Source of the DNA: Riemerella columbina DSM 16469
GTDB lineage: Bacteria > Bacteroidota > Bacteroidia > Flavobacteriales > Weeksellaceae
Reading direction: 5' to 3'
NCBI RefSeq assembly: GCF_000374405.1
Contig: NZ_KB894251.1
Location: 1-64,000, forward strand
Length of the DNA stretch: 64,000 bases
In this document: one piece after another, positions 46,201-53,725 of the stretch
Layout of the letters: every line of letters starts with the position of its first letter
Numbering within the stretch: position 1 is the first letter of the stretch
Program-made: the position numbers and the translations under genes
Notes under the pieces: model-generated
The model's input: the letters and a program-made list of their open reading frames with translations, nothing else
Databases searched by the model: none
What the model was told of the DNA's origin: nothing

Positions 46201-46449
46201 AAGATGAAGGAATCTAATTGTTTTGTAGATGATATTAAATCATATCGATTTGGAAATAACATAAACACATCAGCTTATATGATAGATTTAGACAAGGTTG
46301 AAAACAAAGACTCAATACTTTTTGCCTTAAATATACAGCAAGAAGAACTTGAGAGAAAGGAAACAGGCATGGGCAGTATCTTTTCTCCCCCTGCAACCCC
46401 CAATTCTGATGAATCTATAGAAGATAGTTCCAGCGGAGTAAAATTTTGA
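43252..46449 (+). CDS. Phage TOPRIM primase fused to ATPase/helicase domain
   Basis: 1065 aa. N terminus resembles DnaG's zinc-ribbon (ILHVFQHLGIKL, SPFKDEKTPSCQI, DYSSGISGNAVSLLMEV) but the expected zinc ligands are mostly missing (K for H, S/I for C). A TOPRIM fold follows: WLMEGYNDVIAWH (Glu) and CLDPDSAGRKA (Asp-x-Asp). The C-terminal half has Walker A GPPSTGKDE (with Asp for Ser/Thr at the last position) and further motifs of a SF3/DUF927-like ATPase (about 680-830). Likely primes and unwinds phage DNA. The iteron cluster lies directly downstream. Confidence 0.82.
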   Translation: MPYISKEFIDRLLFNTDILHVFQHLGIKLEKKGAHYWCLSPFKDEKTPSCQIKVSTQKFIDYSSGISGNAVSLLMEVKKMTYPEAIEELARMQGVQLEYESQADTEQHKAKRAKEKNLRKYLISLNKKFIENLKKLSKDHPAWKEIAKRGYTDEEVQEWQIGYAPGNNFIYDLFSAAGNVAAGKQLGLINDKNNDKIWDRLTYPIFDKQDHIIGFAHRDLSGDGKHAKWMNPPETDLYKKDKTLYGLNVAKTAIVKEKRVWLMEGYNDVIAWHKYDITNTIGICGTALTKNHIRELKKLTNKITLCLDPDSAGRKATLKYIPDLIAEGFSVEVCQLPKGEDPDDYSRKHLEKINDVGLLHSLQPYLIPGFKVLCLEKLEGDELDRANGIKELAEMISKIPDNTLKNIYTDQLIKESKQKPAFIRNLMKEKEAEIINTSNDLYELYDFPKGLTTPPEQLVPIIEKYQLFISNNQIYIQNTFDLPPAKFKSISNFSIEILQHMNDEKFAAKLLRITNIHGDERIFDVRADALTTPLDFKKQCANQGNFQWNGNQKELDKLTAYLYDNMGVGRRVDVLGWNAEGFYAWNNSITIPGQPSVPIDKNGIFHYDGHSYYVPSANEIYRANPYKFAQQKRIQLKSWSIPMVDYLAQLKKVHRDYGIIGMLFAFASAHQDIIVDAAKGFPLMFLYGPPSTGKDELYGCIKKMFGIAKTDFINLENKQSTGKAKLRSFGEFSNMVVHLSEFVNGDKEIDGMLKGIWDRGSYKRATLDSMVSTDSSPILCSAIVTGNQSPTDDAVLTRLLYGEMTKNQFTKEEKQNFELLEQMTTDNITAYMEKCIWHRPLFENKFAEKFNMYKKIISARPAFKGMIDRIITNYSILGATHELLKDTNDFVFPFSTQEMLEVFDNWAMNLKQKLDNANVLSKFWDVFVACLYGTELNRLQRGVHFDVKGNELYIRFTEVYNRIQTEWFPRFSESCPAKGTLREKMKESNCFVDDIKSYRFGNNINTSAYMIDLDKVENKDSILFALNIQQEELERKETGMGSIFSPPATPNSDESIEDSSSGVKF

Positions 46450-46498
46450 TTTTTTTTACTCTTTTTAAAGGAGGTGTTGCCGAAACAGAAAAAATATT

Positions 46499-46686
46499 TT
46501 CCAACATTTCCAACAAGAGTTAAAATATTATAAAAGAGTAATTTAATTATAAAAAGTATGTTGGAAAGTTGTTGGAAACTGTTGGAAACTGTTGGAAATG
46601 ATTTTAAACTTCCAACAGTTTCCAACAAAATACAAAGGATAATACAGTTTAATTAATTGAAAATCAACAATGTGGATTTGTTGGAA
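46499..46686. repeat. Iteron cluster, probable phage replication origin
   Basis: The octamer TGTTGGAA occurs five times on + (46559, 46570, 46580, 46590, 46679) and four times inverted as TTCCAACA (46499, 46508, 46610, 46620). Four direct copies are 10-11 bases apart, one helical turn. An AT-rich stretch (46516-46558) lies beside them and a near DnaA box (TGTGGATTT, 46671). It follows the primase gene by 50 bases. Confidence 0.7.
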
Positions 46687-46730
46687 AAATTTCGCTCAAA
46701 AACTACCCACCAAATTTTAAAATAAAAAAA

Positions 46731-47108
46731 ATGTTTCCTAAGCACGATATAGTAAAAGATAGCAATGTGGCCAAAAAAAATATTTTAGGATACGCTCCGA
46801 AAATGATTGGGTTAGTACCATTATCAATTTGTGAGTTCTTCTCAGAAATGTATGTAATACAGTTACAGAGCCGTGAAACTAAAGAATATATATATGGAAT
46901 ATATCTCAATAATAAACTGGTTGGGCATTGCTATTTTGGTACAAAATATACTTATACTCATCAATTAAAAATAATCAATGAGTATATGCCTCCAGAATAT
47001 GACCAAGCAAAAGAATATAGTTTGAAACATTCAAACATATGGTACTCCTATTTTGCACCAGAGCAATATGCCTGGATTTATCAAAAAGTAATAACTAAAA
47101 TAAATTAA
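46731..47108 (+). CDS. Hypothetical phage protein, 125 aa
   Basis: Tyr-rich, soluble, no motif recognised. Just after the iteron region; may be a replication or host-takeover protein. The N terminus MFPKHDIVKDSN is charged, not a signal peptide. Confidence 0.55.
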   Translation: MFPKHDIVKDSNVAKKNILGYAPKMIGLVPLSICEFFSEMYVIQLQSRETKEYIYGIYLNNKLVGHCYFGTKYTYTHQLKIINEYMPPEYDQAKEYSLKHSNIWYSYFAPEQYAWIYQKVITKIN

Positions 47109-47112
47109 AATT

Positions 47113-47460
47113 ATGTCAATAAAAATTTACGAATACATTTATGATTGCCGCGAAGCCTATGTGAAATTCAAAGTCGATACTAAAAAAATAACACCAGATA
47201 AAGCACAAGCCTTATTAGATTTTTTCATTTGGAGTTATGATTTGGATGCTCCACCTTTAGACGAAATTATGAAAAAATATGCTATAAAAGCTATTGAGAT
47301 AGCCACATTTGAATCATACAATGAGTATGGTGTTAAATGTTGGTTTGAAGAGACTGAAGGCTTTATACCTCTAGATGGAAGTCACGGTATTGAATTAATT
47401 AGTGTTACCCCATATGAATTCGACGAAAACAGTTTAAATATTAACATTAAAAATTTTTGA
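47113..47460 (+). CDS. DUF2528-like phage protein, 115 aa
   Basis: IYEYIYDCREAYVKFKVDTKKITPDKAQALLDFFIW, MKKYAIKAIEIATFESYN and EGFIPLDGSHGIELI agree with what I recall of DUF2528, a prophage-associated family of unknown function. It starts 4 bases after the preceding gene. Small, acidic, single domain. Confidence 0.55.
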   Translation: MSIKIYEYIYDCREAYVKFKVDTKKITPDKAQALLDFFIWSYDLDAPPLDEIMKKYAIKAIEIATFESYNEYGVKCWFEETEGFIPLDGSHGIELISVTPYEFDENSLNINIKNF

Positions 47461-47464
47461 TAAA

Positions 47465-47722
47465 ATGAAAATTAATCAACGACTAAAACATGTAGAAGGT
47501 GTATTTAACACCTTAGAAGATCAGCTTATCGCTGTTAAATTAGATAAATATAAGCAAGTGGTTATATGTGTAAAATCAAATATGAATATTCCTTTAATGA
47601 CTGTAAAATTACATTCCGAAGACACCTTTGGAGAAGCCCAAATCGTGTTAGATGATGCATACAATTTAGCAAAAGAAATATGCAGACGATTCAACGAATT
47701 TCCAAAAATATTAAAAAAATAA
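47465..47722 (+). CDS. Hypothetical phage protein, 85 aa
   Basis: Alpha/beta pattern of about 85 residues (MKINQRLKHVEGVFNTL...EICRRFNEFPKILKK). No recognised family. It starts 4 bases after the DUF2528-like gene and seems cotranscribed. Confidence 0.5.
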   Translation: MKINQRLKHVEGVFNTLEDQLIAVKLDKYKQVVICVKSNMNIPLMTVKLHSEDTFGEAQIVLDDAYNLAKEICRRFNEFPKILKK

Positions 47723-47727
47723 ACTCT

Positions 47728-47835
47728 ATGAAGCTTCATAAACTAAAACTAAAGCAGCCCTATTTTGATGATGTTTTTTATGGAAGAAAAAATTTTGAAG
47801 TTAGAAAAAATGATAGAAATTTTAAGGAAAATTAG
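47728..47835 (+). pseudogene. Truncated DUF3850 (ASCH-like) gene
   Basis: Frame MKLHKLKLKQPYFDDVFYG then RKNFEVRKNDRNFKEN, then TAG at 47833. The FEVRKNDRNFK stretch is the N-terminal half of DUF3850/ASCH-like phage proteins, which normally go on with VGD and about 40 more residues. The following sequence is a hairpin, not the missing half. So this is a 3'-deleted remnant or a very short derivative. Confidence 0.6.
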
Positions 47836-47866
47836 TTTTCAAAATGAAAACTAATCATTAAATTTG
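47831..47866 (+). promoter_or_regulatory. Hairpin and -7 box before the 129-aa gene
   Basis: ATTAGTTTTC (47831-47840) pairs with GAAAACTAAT (47846-47855), followed by TAAATTTG (47859-47866), a Bacteroidetes -7 box, 18 bases before the ATG at 47885. A terminator plus new promoter is a fair reading. Confidence 0.5.
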
Positions 47867-47884
47867 TACAATAATTTTTTTATA

Positions 47885-48274
47885 ATGAAATATCCAATCC
47901 AGCACCTGTGTGAAATTAAACTTATAAATCAAGATCTACTTTATCCTGGCATTGTTAAAAATGAAATATTAAGTATAGCTTCTGAAGTAGAGGCTATTTA
48001 TTTTACACCAGGTTCTGGACAATTTGCTTACAAAAGAAAGCAAAACAATAGTGGAGTTTATTATGAATCAGAATTTAGATTTTCGTTTCCTGGAAAACCT
48101 GTAATTTCTGAAATAAATAATATTGTTGCAGCTGTTTTAAAAACAAACCAAAATGAATCTATTGTATTTTGTAACAACGATATTTTTCAAAATACACCTC
48201 TAAATTTTGAACTATCTGGAGACCTTAAAAAAACAGCAATAAAATACTCTATATTAACCCTACAACCTTTATGA
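47885..48274 (+). CDS. Hypothetical phage protein, 129 aa
   Basis: Start at ATG 47885 (MKYPIQHLCEIKL); a longer frame begins with an unlikely TTG inside the promoter. Beta-rich and soluble; the layout suggests a virion structural or attachment-related protein but I do not recognise it. Its stop overlaps the next start (ATGA). Confidence 0.5.
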   Translation: MKYPIQHLCEIKLINQDLLYPGIVKNEILSIASEVEAIYFTPGSGQFAYKRKQNNSGVYYESEFRFSFPGKPVISEINNIVAAVLKTNQNESIVFCNNDIFQNTPLNFELSGDLKKTAIKYSILTLQPL

Positions 48275-48819
48275 TACAACTTTATCCAATTGAAGTACCA
48301 GGTTATCTTATACCTTTTCTAATAAAAGAAATGGGTGGTTGTGAAGTGATTTCTAAAGATGAAGAATTCACAAGGTTAATTGTAAAACCAAATTCTGTAT
48401 TAGGAATGTTTTTAAGGCGAAGAATACTACCAGATTATAAGATAAAGCACTACTGCCTTACAATATATTCAAAGAAAATAAGTAATAAAAAAGCATTTTC
48501 CACCGAAATAATGGAGTTTCAAACTTCAGCAGAATACAGAGTGGACCTATCTTTTGATGAGTTAGAGAGTTTTTATAAATTTTTAGATTCTAATTTTAAA
48601 TCTTGCTTTTACTTTTTTGTAAAAGGCTATTGTACAGGGTCAAATTCCAACGCCAAAATAAAAGAAGCAATATGGAAATTCATAGAACATTACGAACTCT
48701 CGGAGTACGGTTACGATGAAAAGATTCTAAGACACTATTATTATTCTTTCAAGTCCAAAGGTGGGCTACATAAGATTTTTAACAATGAGAGGATTGGTGA
48801 TTTATTCTATGGAAATTAG
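48271..48819 (+). CDS. Hypothetical phage protein, 182 aa
   Basis: Starts MIQLYPIEVPGYLIPFLIKEMGG; Lys/Tyr-rich, with a polar C terminus (YYYSFKSKGGLHKIFNNERIGDLFYGN). No family recognised. Translationally coupled to the gene before it. It precedes the fibre gene by 54 bases. Confidence 0.5.
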   Translation: MIQLYPIEVPGYLIPFLIKEMGGCEVISKDEEFTRLIVKPNSVLGMFLRRRILPDYKIKHYCLTIYSKKISNKKAFSTEIMEFQTSAEYRVDLSFDELESFYKFLDSNFKSCFYFFVKGYCTGSNSNAKIKEAIWKFIEHYELSEYGYDEKILRHYYYSFKSKGGLHKIFNNERIGDLFYGN

Positions 48820-48830
48820 CTTGGCATGAC

Positions 48831-48855
48831 AGACTAACAGTCTATGATACTTTTG
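48831..48855 (+). promoter_or_regulatory. Promoter of the fibre gene with a small dyad
   Basis: AGACT-AAC-AGTCT (48831-48843) lies just before TACTTTTG (48848-48855), the -7 box, 18 bases before the ATG. The dyad may be an operator. Confidence 0.5.
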
Positions 48856-48873
48856 TTTTTATAAAATTATCAT

Positions 48874-51252
48874 ATGTCTAACTTTAGATTAAACGCTAAA
48901 AAGCCGCATAAAAACGCTGGATTACCAACACCAAAGTCCGAAATGTATCTTCTTTATGTAGAAGATATTATTTCTATGCCACAATCTAATGCAAAAGGGA
49001 TTGTAACCGAAGGTAATATTATGATTGCTGATGGGCGTAGGTTTCACATACTCTATCTAACGCCCTCCACACAAACACATAATAGAGATACAGAAGGAGA
49101 TGTAGATAGTAGAGGCTGGAAGAAAAAAATAGTAGGTCACTACCCAGGCGACGAGATTGAGATTAATGAATTTTTAAAAAACAATACCAATCAAGGGTTT
49201 GTAATTATAGTAAAATCATGTGGCTCTAGCTATAAGAAAATATACGGCTCAAAGTGTAATCCTTTATTCTTTACTGGAGCCTTTGTAGATGATAGCGATA
49301 AAAAAGGCTATGATTTGACCTTTGAACAAGAGTTTGCGGATGCAGACCCAGTTCTATTCTATGATGGAAATATATTAGTTGATGAAGATGCTTTAGATCC
49401 TAACGACCCAGAATTTTCGACACTATTTGTAAAAATAGATGGCTCAAATATTTCAGGGGCAAATAAAGAGAAGTTAAAACAAGCATTAGATATTGGAGAA
49501 TTACCTTCTAATATTGCTTTAGTTGATGAAGGTGATGATGAAGGTAACACCTATACCAAATTACAAGTAGACGATAAATTTCTAAAAAAAACCACTACGG
49601 CAATTGCAACCCCCACCTCGGAATTCAAATATATTTATCTAACCAATGAACAAAATGAGACCCGCAGGATGCCTGTTGGTAACATTGGAAGTAATATCGC
49701 TAATGCTACACTTACAACTACAGAAGATGCTGGGATAATACAAGCACACAATTATGATTGGCAGCTTGGGAATAATGTTTTTACAATGTATCGTGGAGAG
49801 AAACTTGGGCTTACTTATGAAGATTTAAGTATGAGCGTAGGAGGTGGTTTTTCTGTGTTGCAAGGCACTGGCGATAATAATGAAGGCTATGGTCGTACAG
49901 GTTTGGAAGTAACTAGTTTAAGCACAAAACTTACATTTTCACAAAATCAAGACGAAGATGACGAGATAAATTCAGCGGTAGAAGTTTCAAAATACGGTGT
50001 AAGTATAGACGGCTTTGTTGATGCAGATAACGACGATACTTTTGATAGACAAGTTGTAACAAAGCCTAACGGTATATTAGCGACTAAAAGCATCACACCA
50101 GATATCTTAGACACCGTGGCTGCTCGGGATAACTATACCTCGGTACCATTGAAATTTTACAAAGGAGACGGAACAAATACTAAGGATATTCTCTTAGGCG
50201 TGTACCCTGATAATACTAATTTATTTTTTGGCAGTATGCCCACCACTTCTGGTAGTTTTAATATTGGGATGGGCTATGGTGCTTTGCAAAAGAATTTTAC
50301 TGGAGTCCAAAACACTGCAATAGGTGCATATGCATTAAGTAAAAACATGTCTGGGAATTATAACCTGGCCATTGGAACTTCTTCACTTCAAAATTTAGAA
50401 AATGATGATACCACTGATGATGAGTATAAAAACAACAATGTAGCTATAGGTGTACATAGTGGATATAGTTTATTAAAATCTGGTAGAAATACTCTATTAG
50501 GAAAAGACACTGCAAAAAATGTTAAAACACTATTTTGTTCTACATTTATAGGCTATGGCTCTGGATATGCATTAAATTATACTGGGAGTGAAGATAGGAC
50601 AACCGTTGGATTTATAAAGTCTAAATCACCTGTATTAGGGAACTCTTGGTATATGGGCAAAAATGTAGGAGGTTTGCAGTACTTTGGAATTGATCCCAAT
50701 ACTTCGGAAACAGACTATTCTACAAGTATGGGAATGAATACCTTGGTAGGGTCTAATATAGCAGATAGTACAACTGCCCCAAGAAGAATGTATGCCTCTA
50801 CAGTAATAGGAGTAAACCCCTTATGGAACTGTACTACAAACTTCTTTAATAATTTACTGATAGGTGCGGGGAATTATTTTAAATATACAGGACAAGAAAT
50901 TAATAACTCTATTATAATAGGTAATTTCAATTATTTGCTAAATGCAGATAATATACTATGTATTCATAACTCTGTAAATACACAAGAAGATATCACAGAT
51001 GGACTTATTTATGGTTCATTCAAAGAAAGGTGGCTTAAAATCAACGGACAGTTGAAATTAGACTTAAATAGAACCTATGATGCTGAAGGTGATGGTATGT
51101 TTCAAAAAATGCTCACGGTAAAGCCAGATGGAACTGTGGGGGTGAAAGATATAGAAGACTTTAGCAGTCTGAGCAGAAGTATATCACTTTTGTGGATGGA
51201 AATAAATAATTTAAAAAACAGAGTACAACAATTAGAAAATAACAACCCATAA
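48874..51252 (+). CDS. Phage tail-fibre-like structural protein
   Basis: 792 aa. Residues ~1-170 are homologous by eye to the 268-aa protein at 56690: NAGLPTPK, LYLTPSTQ, IVGHYPGDE, GF-x-I...CGSSYKK, DLTFEQEF. The C-terminal half has repeats of the type NTAIGAYAL, NYNLAIGTSSL, NNVAIGVHSG, as in trimeric beta-helical fibre or head-repeat proteins. The end is a short coiled coil (SLLWMEINNLKNRVQQLENNNP). I read it as a host-recognition fibre attached by its N-terminal domain. No chaperone/self-cleavage (S74) domain is seen. Confidence 0.72.
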   Translation: MSNFRLNAKKPHKNAGLPTPKSEMYLLYVEDIISMPQSNAKGIVTEGNIMIADGRRFHILYLTPSTQTHNRDTEGDVDSRGWKKKIVGHYPGDEIEINEFLKNNTNQGFVIIVKSCGSSYKKIYGSKCNPLFFTGAFVDDSDKKGYDLTFEQEFADADPVLFYDGNILVDEDALDPNDPEFSTLFVKIDGSNISGANKEKLKQALDIGELPSNIALVDEGDDEGNTYTKLQVDDKFLKKTTTAIATPTSEFKYIYLTNEQNETRRMPVGNIGSNIANATLTTTEDAGIIQAHNYDWQLGNNVFTMYRGEKLGLTYEDLSMSVGGGFSVLQGTGDNNEGYGRTGLEVTSLSTKLTFSQNQDEDDEINSAVEVSKYGVSIDGFVDADNDDTFDRQVVTKPNGILATKSITPDILDTVAARDNYTSVPLKFYKGDGTNTKDILLGVYPDNTNLFFGSMPTTSGSFNIGMGYGALQKNFTGVQNTAIGAYALSKNMSGNYNLAIGTSSLQNLENDDTTDDEYKNNNVAIGVHSGYSLLKSGRNTLLGKDTAKNVKTLFCSTFIGYGSGYALNYTGSEDRTTVGFIKSKSPVLGNSWYMGKNVGGLQYFGIDPNTSETDYSTSMGMNTLVGSNIADSTTAPRRMYASTVIGVNPLWNCTTNFFNNLLIGAGNYFKYTGQEINNSIIIGNFNYLLNADNILCIHNSVNTQEDITDGLIYGSFKERWLKINGQLKLDLNRTYDAEGDGMFQKMLTVKPDGTVGVKDIEDFSSLSRSISLLWMEINNLKNRVQQLENNNP

Positions 51253-51264
51253 AAATAAATAAAA

Positions 51265-51708
51265 ATGAGCAAAATAGCAATTAAAAGCAACAAAGATTTA
51301 ATGTTTCCGCCAATGCATCGCGGTGTGGTAACGATGGAAATTGACTTAATTCAAAATAAACCTAAAGAAGAACTTTACGAACTTAGGATTATTGACACCT
51401 GTACAATAAATGTCGAAGAAACGAAAGAGGTTAAGAATCCTATTAGTGGCGAAGTAGAGTCCACGGAAATCGTAAATGTAAAAAAAGTATTAGGCACTCC
51501 AGTAACAAGGTTAAAGTCCTATACTTATGAGGATTTAGGGCAACTGTCTGCTGTATTAAACCTCAATCACGAAGATTTTGAAACTCAAACGGATTACATT
51601 AATGAATTGTTTAGACAAGGTTTATTAATTACCACTCAGCAGGAATGTGAAGCAGGGAAAGGGATGTATTTTTCTGAAACTAAAGATTGGGAAATTGTAA
51701 GGGATTAA
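51265..51708 (+). CDS. Hypothetical phage protein, 147 aa
   Basis: Starts MSKIAIKSNKDLMFPPMHRG. Beta-rich, acidic, without signal peptide; 12 bases after the fibre gene, so probably a structural or fibre-linked protein. No family recognised. Confidence 0.55.
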   Translation: MSKIAIKSNKDLMFPPMHRGVVTMEIDLIQNKPKEELYELRIIDTCTINVEETKEVKNPISGEVESTEIVNVKKVLGTPVTRLKSYTYEDLGQLSAVLNLNHEDFETQTDYINELFRQGLLITTQQECEAGKGMYFSETKDWEIVRD

Positions 51709-51719
51709 AAAATAACAAT

Positions 51720-52157
51720 ATGAAAGTCCGCTATTTACATAAGATAAAGGGAGTAAAATGGTTTGAGGCTCTGCCTAAATCCAAAGAATACCCACGCCAC
51801 TATTGCACCCTAATAGATTTAGAAGTGCAGCTATCGGATGGATATATCCTAAAAATTCCACGAGGTTTTATTTGGGATGGTGCAAGTGTGCCGAGTTGGT
51901 TGCACTGGCTATCCCCCCCAATAGACGAGGGAGCGTTGGGCGACCTAATCCACGATAAACTCTGGACAGACAAGCAAGCCCAATTTGAATATTTTGGATA
52001 TAACATCTACAAGGCTAGAAAATTCGCAGACGACGAAAGACTAAAATGGCGAAAAGCCTTAGCACCAAAACGAAAAATTTTTAACTGGATAAGCCATAGA
52101 GTTATTAGGCTAATTGGCGGCTTTTTTTATTCCAGACAACTTAAAATTCCAAAATGA
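51720..52157 (+). CDS. DUF1353-family phage protein
   Basis: 145 aa from ATG 51720 (MKVRYLHKIKGVKWFEALPK); upstream codons of the longer frame lie in the previous gene. IPRGFIWDGASVPSWLHWL and LIHDKLW are DUF1353 hallmarks, a small phage family of unclear function common near lysis genes. Its C terminus ends just before the holin start. Confidence 0.75.
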   Translation: MKVRYLHKIKGVKWFEALPKSKEYPRHYCTLIDLEVQLSDGYILKIPRGFIWDGASVPSWLHWLSPPIDEGALGDLIHDKLWTDKQAQFEYFGYNIYKARKFADDERLKWRKALAPKRKIFNWISHRVIRLIGGFFYSRQLKIPK

Positions 52158-52158
52158 T

Positions 52159-52653
52159 ATGTTAGCAGAAATTTTAAAAAATAATTATGATGGTTTATAT
52201 GCCCAACTAATACAAATATCAATGATTTGGATGGCTGTATTGTTGGCTATTTTAGTGGATTTATACTTTGGTGTAAAAAAAGCAAAAGAAATGGGTGAGG
52301 CAACGCATTCGGAAGGCTACAGACGAACGATAAGTAAGTTTGTCTACTATTATGCAATGATGTTTTTTGCTCTTACTTTCGATTTCCTTGATGTAGTAAC
52401 CCCTTTAATAGTACCATTTCCCTTATCTCTAACTCCTATGTTCTCTCTACTTTGTGCGATTGCATTAATATTTACAGAGGCAAAATCTGTTAGGGAAAAG
52501 GCAGAGGATAAAGTAAGAAGGCAAGCAGACCGAAGTTTTACAGAATTACTCGAGGTACTACAAAAACGAGAAGATGTAGTGTCAAAAATTTTTGAATATC
52601 TAAAAGATGAAAAAGCAAAACAAGATGAAAAGAATAATATTCCTGTTGATTAG
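52159..52653 (+). CDS. Phage holin
   Basis: 164 aa from ATG 52159 (MLAEILKNNYDGL); the longer frame starts inside DUF1353. Hydrophobic segments at about 15-35, 60-80 and 88-105 of this protein, with DLYFGVKKAKEMGEATHSEGYRR between them, fit the Bacteroidetes phage_holin_4-like type. The C-terminal 50 residues are charged and cytoplasmic. It directly precedes the spanin and endolysin, so a membrane-permeabilising role is likely. Confidence 0.78.
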   Translation: MLAEILKNNYDGLYAQLIQISMIWMAVLLAILVDLYFGVKKAKEMGEATHSEGYRRTISKFVYYYAMMFFALTFDFLDVVTPLIVPFPLSLTPMFSLLCAIALIFTEAKSVREKAEDKVRRQADRSFTELLEVLQKREDVVSKIFEYLKDEKAKQDEKNNIPVD

Positions 52654-53143
52654 TTTTTTAGTGTTGTCTTGTTCTGTGAGAAAGCATAAGACAGTTGATA
52701 CAGTAGATATAAAACAAGAGACTGAGTTAAAAAGCGATGAAACGATAGAAAAAAAATCAATTTCATTACTTAATAATTTAACCGAGGTTCAAGACAAAAA
52801 ATTAAACTTTAGCATTGAACCAATCTGCGGTCAACCTGCTGAGTTTGATTTCTGGAAAGATGGAGAGCGATACCAAGGAAAAACAAATAGTAAACTGACT
52901 TTTAACAGCGAAAGTTCCAAAAAAAAAGAGGAGAACAATGCTAGCATTAACGAAGACGAAAAGAAGCATACAGAAGACCAGTTTGGATATAAGTACATCT
53001 ACAAAGACAAAATTGTTGAAATAGATGTTGAACGCAAAATTCCATTTGTCAATTGGCTATGTATAATAGCATTGACAATTGGTATTTGGGAGTTATTAAA
53101 ATGGGTAATTAAATCAAAATTGAAATTTTTATGGATAAAATAA
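52625..53143 (+). CDS. Probable unimolecular spanin (lipoprotein with C-terminal TM)
   Basis: 172 aa from ATG 52625. The signal is MKRIIFLLISFLVLSC with lipobox ...VLSC. The middle is long, highly charged and flexible. Near the C terminus is one membrane segment (FVNWLCIIALTIGIWELLKWVI) with a basic end. An outer-membrane lipid anchor plus an inner-membrane anchor is the u-spanin layout (as in phage T1). It overlaps the holin end and endolysin start by short tracts, a complete lysis cassette. Confidence 0.7.
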   Translation: MKRIIFLLISFLVLSCSVRKHKTVDTVDIKQETELKSDETIEKKSISLLNNLTEVQDKKLNFSIEPICGQPAEFDFWKDGERYQGKTNSKLTFNSESSKKKEENNASINEDEKKHTEDQFGYKYIYKDKIVEIDVERKIPFVNWLCIIALTIGIWELLKWVIKSKLKFLWIK

Positions 53144-53625
53144 CGCTACAACGGATAGAACTACTTCATCCAAAATTAAGAGAAGAAGCAAAAGCGATTT
53201 ACAAAGAAATCTGCGAGGCTCTAACTGGAAAGGCGATTTGTAGATTTACACATACATTAAGAACCTTTGCAGAGCAAGATGCTCTATATGCTATTGGCCG
53301 AACAAAAAAAGGCAGCCGAGTAACTAATGCACGAGGTGGACAGTCGTACCATAATTATGGCTTAGCGGTCGATATTGTACTTTTAATAGATAAAGACAAT
53401 AACGGTACACACGAAACAGCCGTATGGGATACCAAAGGCGACTACGACAACGATAGAGTAGCCGACTGGCAAGAAATCGTAGCTATATTTAAAAGATATG
53501 GCTGGACATGGGGTGGCGATTGGCGATTTAAAGATTACCCACACTTCCAGAAAACATTTGGAAAGTCTATTGTAGAGTTACAAAATCTACATAGGATTCA
53601 GAAAAAAGAATATGTTAATTTTTAA
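53131..53625 (+). CDS. Endolysin, M15 peptidase (L-Ala-D-Glu type)
   Basis: 164 aa. HTLRTFAEQDALYAIGR, SYHNYGLAVDIV (zinc site S-x-H-x6-D) and DYPHFQ with the last His ligand match M15C phage endopeptidases that cut peptidoglycan stem peptides. No signal peptide or wall-binding domain, so release depends on the holin. It ends with a terminator. Confidence 0.88.
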   Translation: MDKITLQRIELLHPKLREEAKAIYKEICEALTGKAICRFTHTLRTFAEQDALYAIGRTKKGSRVTNARGGQSYHNYGLAVDIVLLIDKDNNGTHETAVWDTKGDYDNDRVADWQEIVAIFKRYGWTWGGDWRFKDYPHFQKTFGKSIVELQNLHRIQKKEYVNF

Positions 53626-53630
53626 AGAAT

Positions 53631-53656
53631 AAGCCCTCGATTTGAGGGCTTTTTTA
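53631..53656 (+). terminator. Terminator after the lysis cassette
   Basis: AAGCCCTC (53631-53638) pairs with GAGGGCTT (53644-53651), then a run of T. Confidence 0.85.
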
Positions 53657-53693
53657 TTTCATTGCAACACTTCATTTAAAATTAGATTAGCAC

Positions 53694-53720
53694 AACAACT
53701 CTTAAGAGTTGTTTTTTTTT
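53694..53720 (+). terminator. Second hairpin before the protease gene
   Basis: AACAACTCTTAAGAGTTGTT is a perfect palindrome (53694-53713) followed by seven or more T. It is 5 bases from the protease ATG, so it may also affect translation. Confidence 0.7.
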
Positions 53721-53725
53721 GCAAT

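Noticed and set aside
46559-46597. Tandem repeats considered as a CRISPR array
   Set aside because: Units are 8-11 bases with no spacers of 25-40 bases and inverted copies nearby; an iteron cluster fits better.
46275-46628. Leftward 117-aa frame over the iterons
   Set aside because: It lies opposite the primase end and its sequence arises from the TGTTGGAA repeats.
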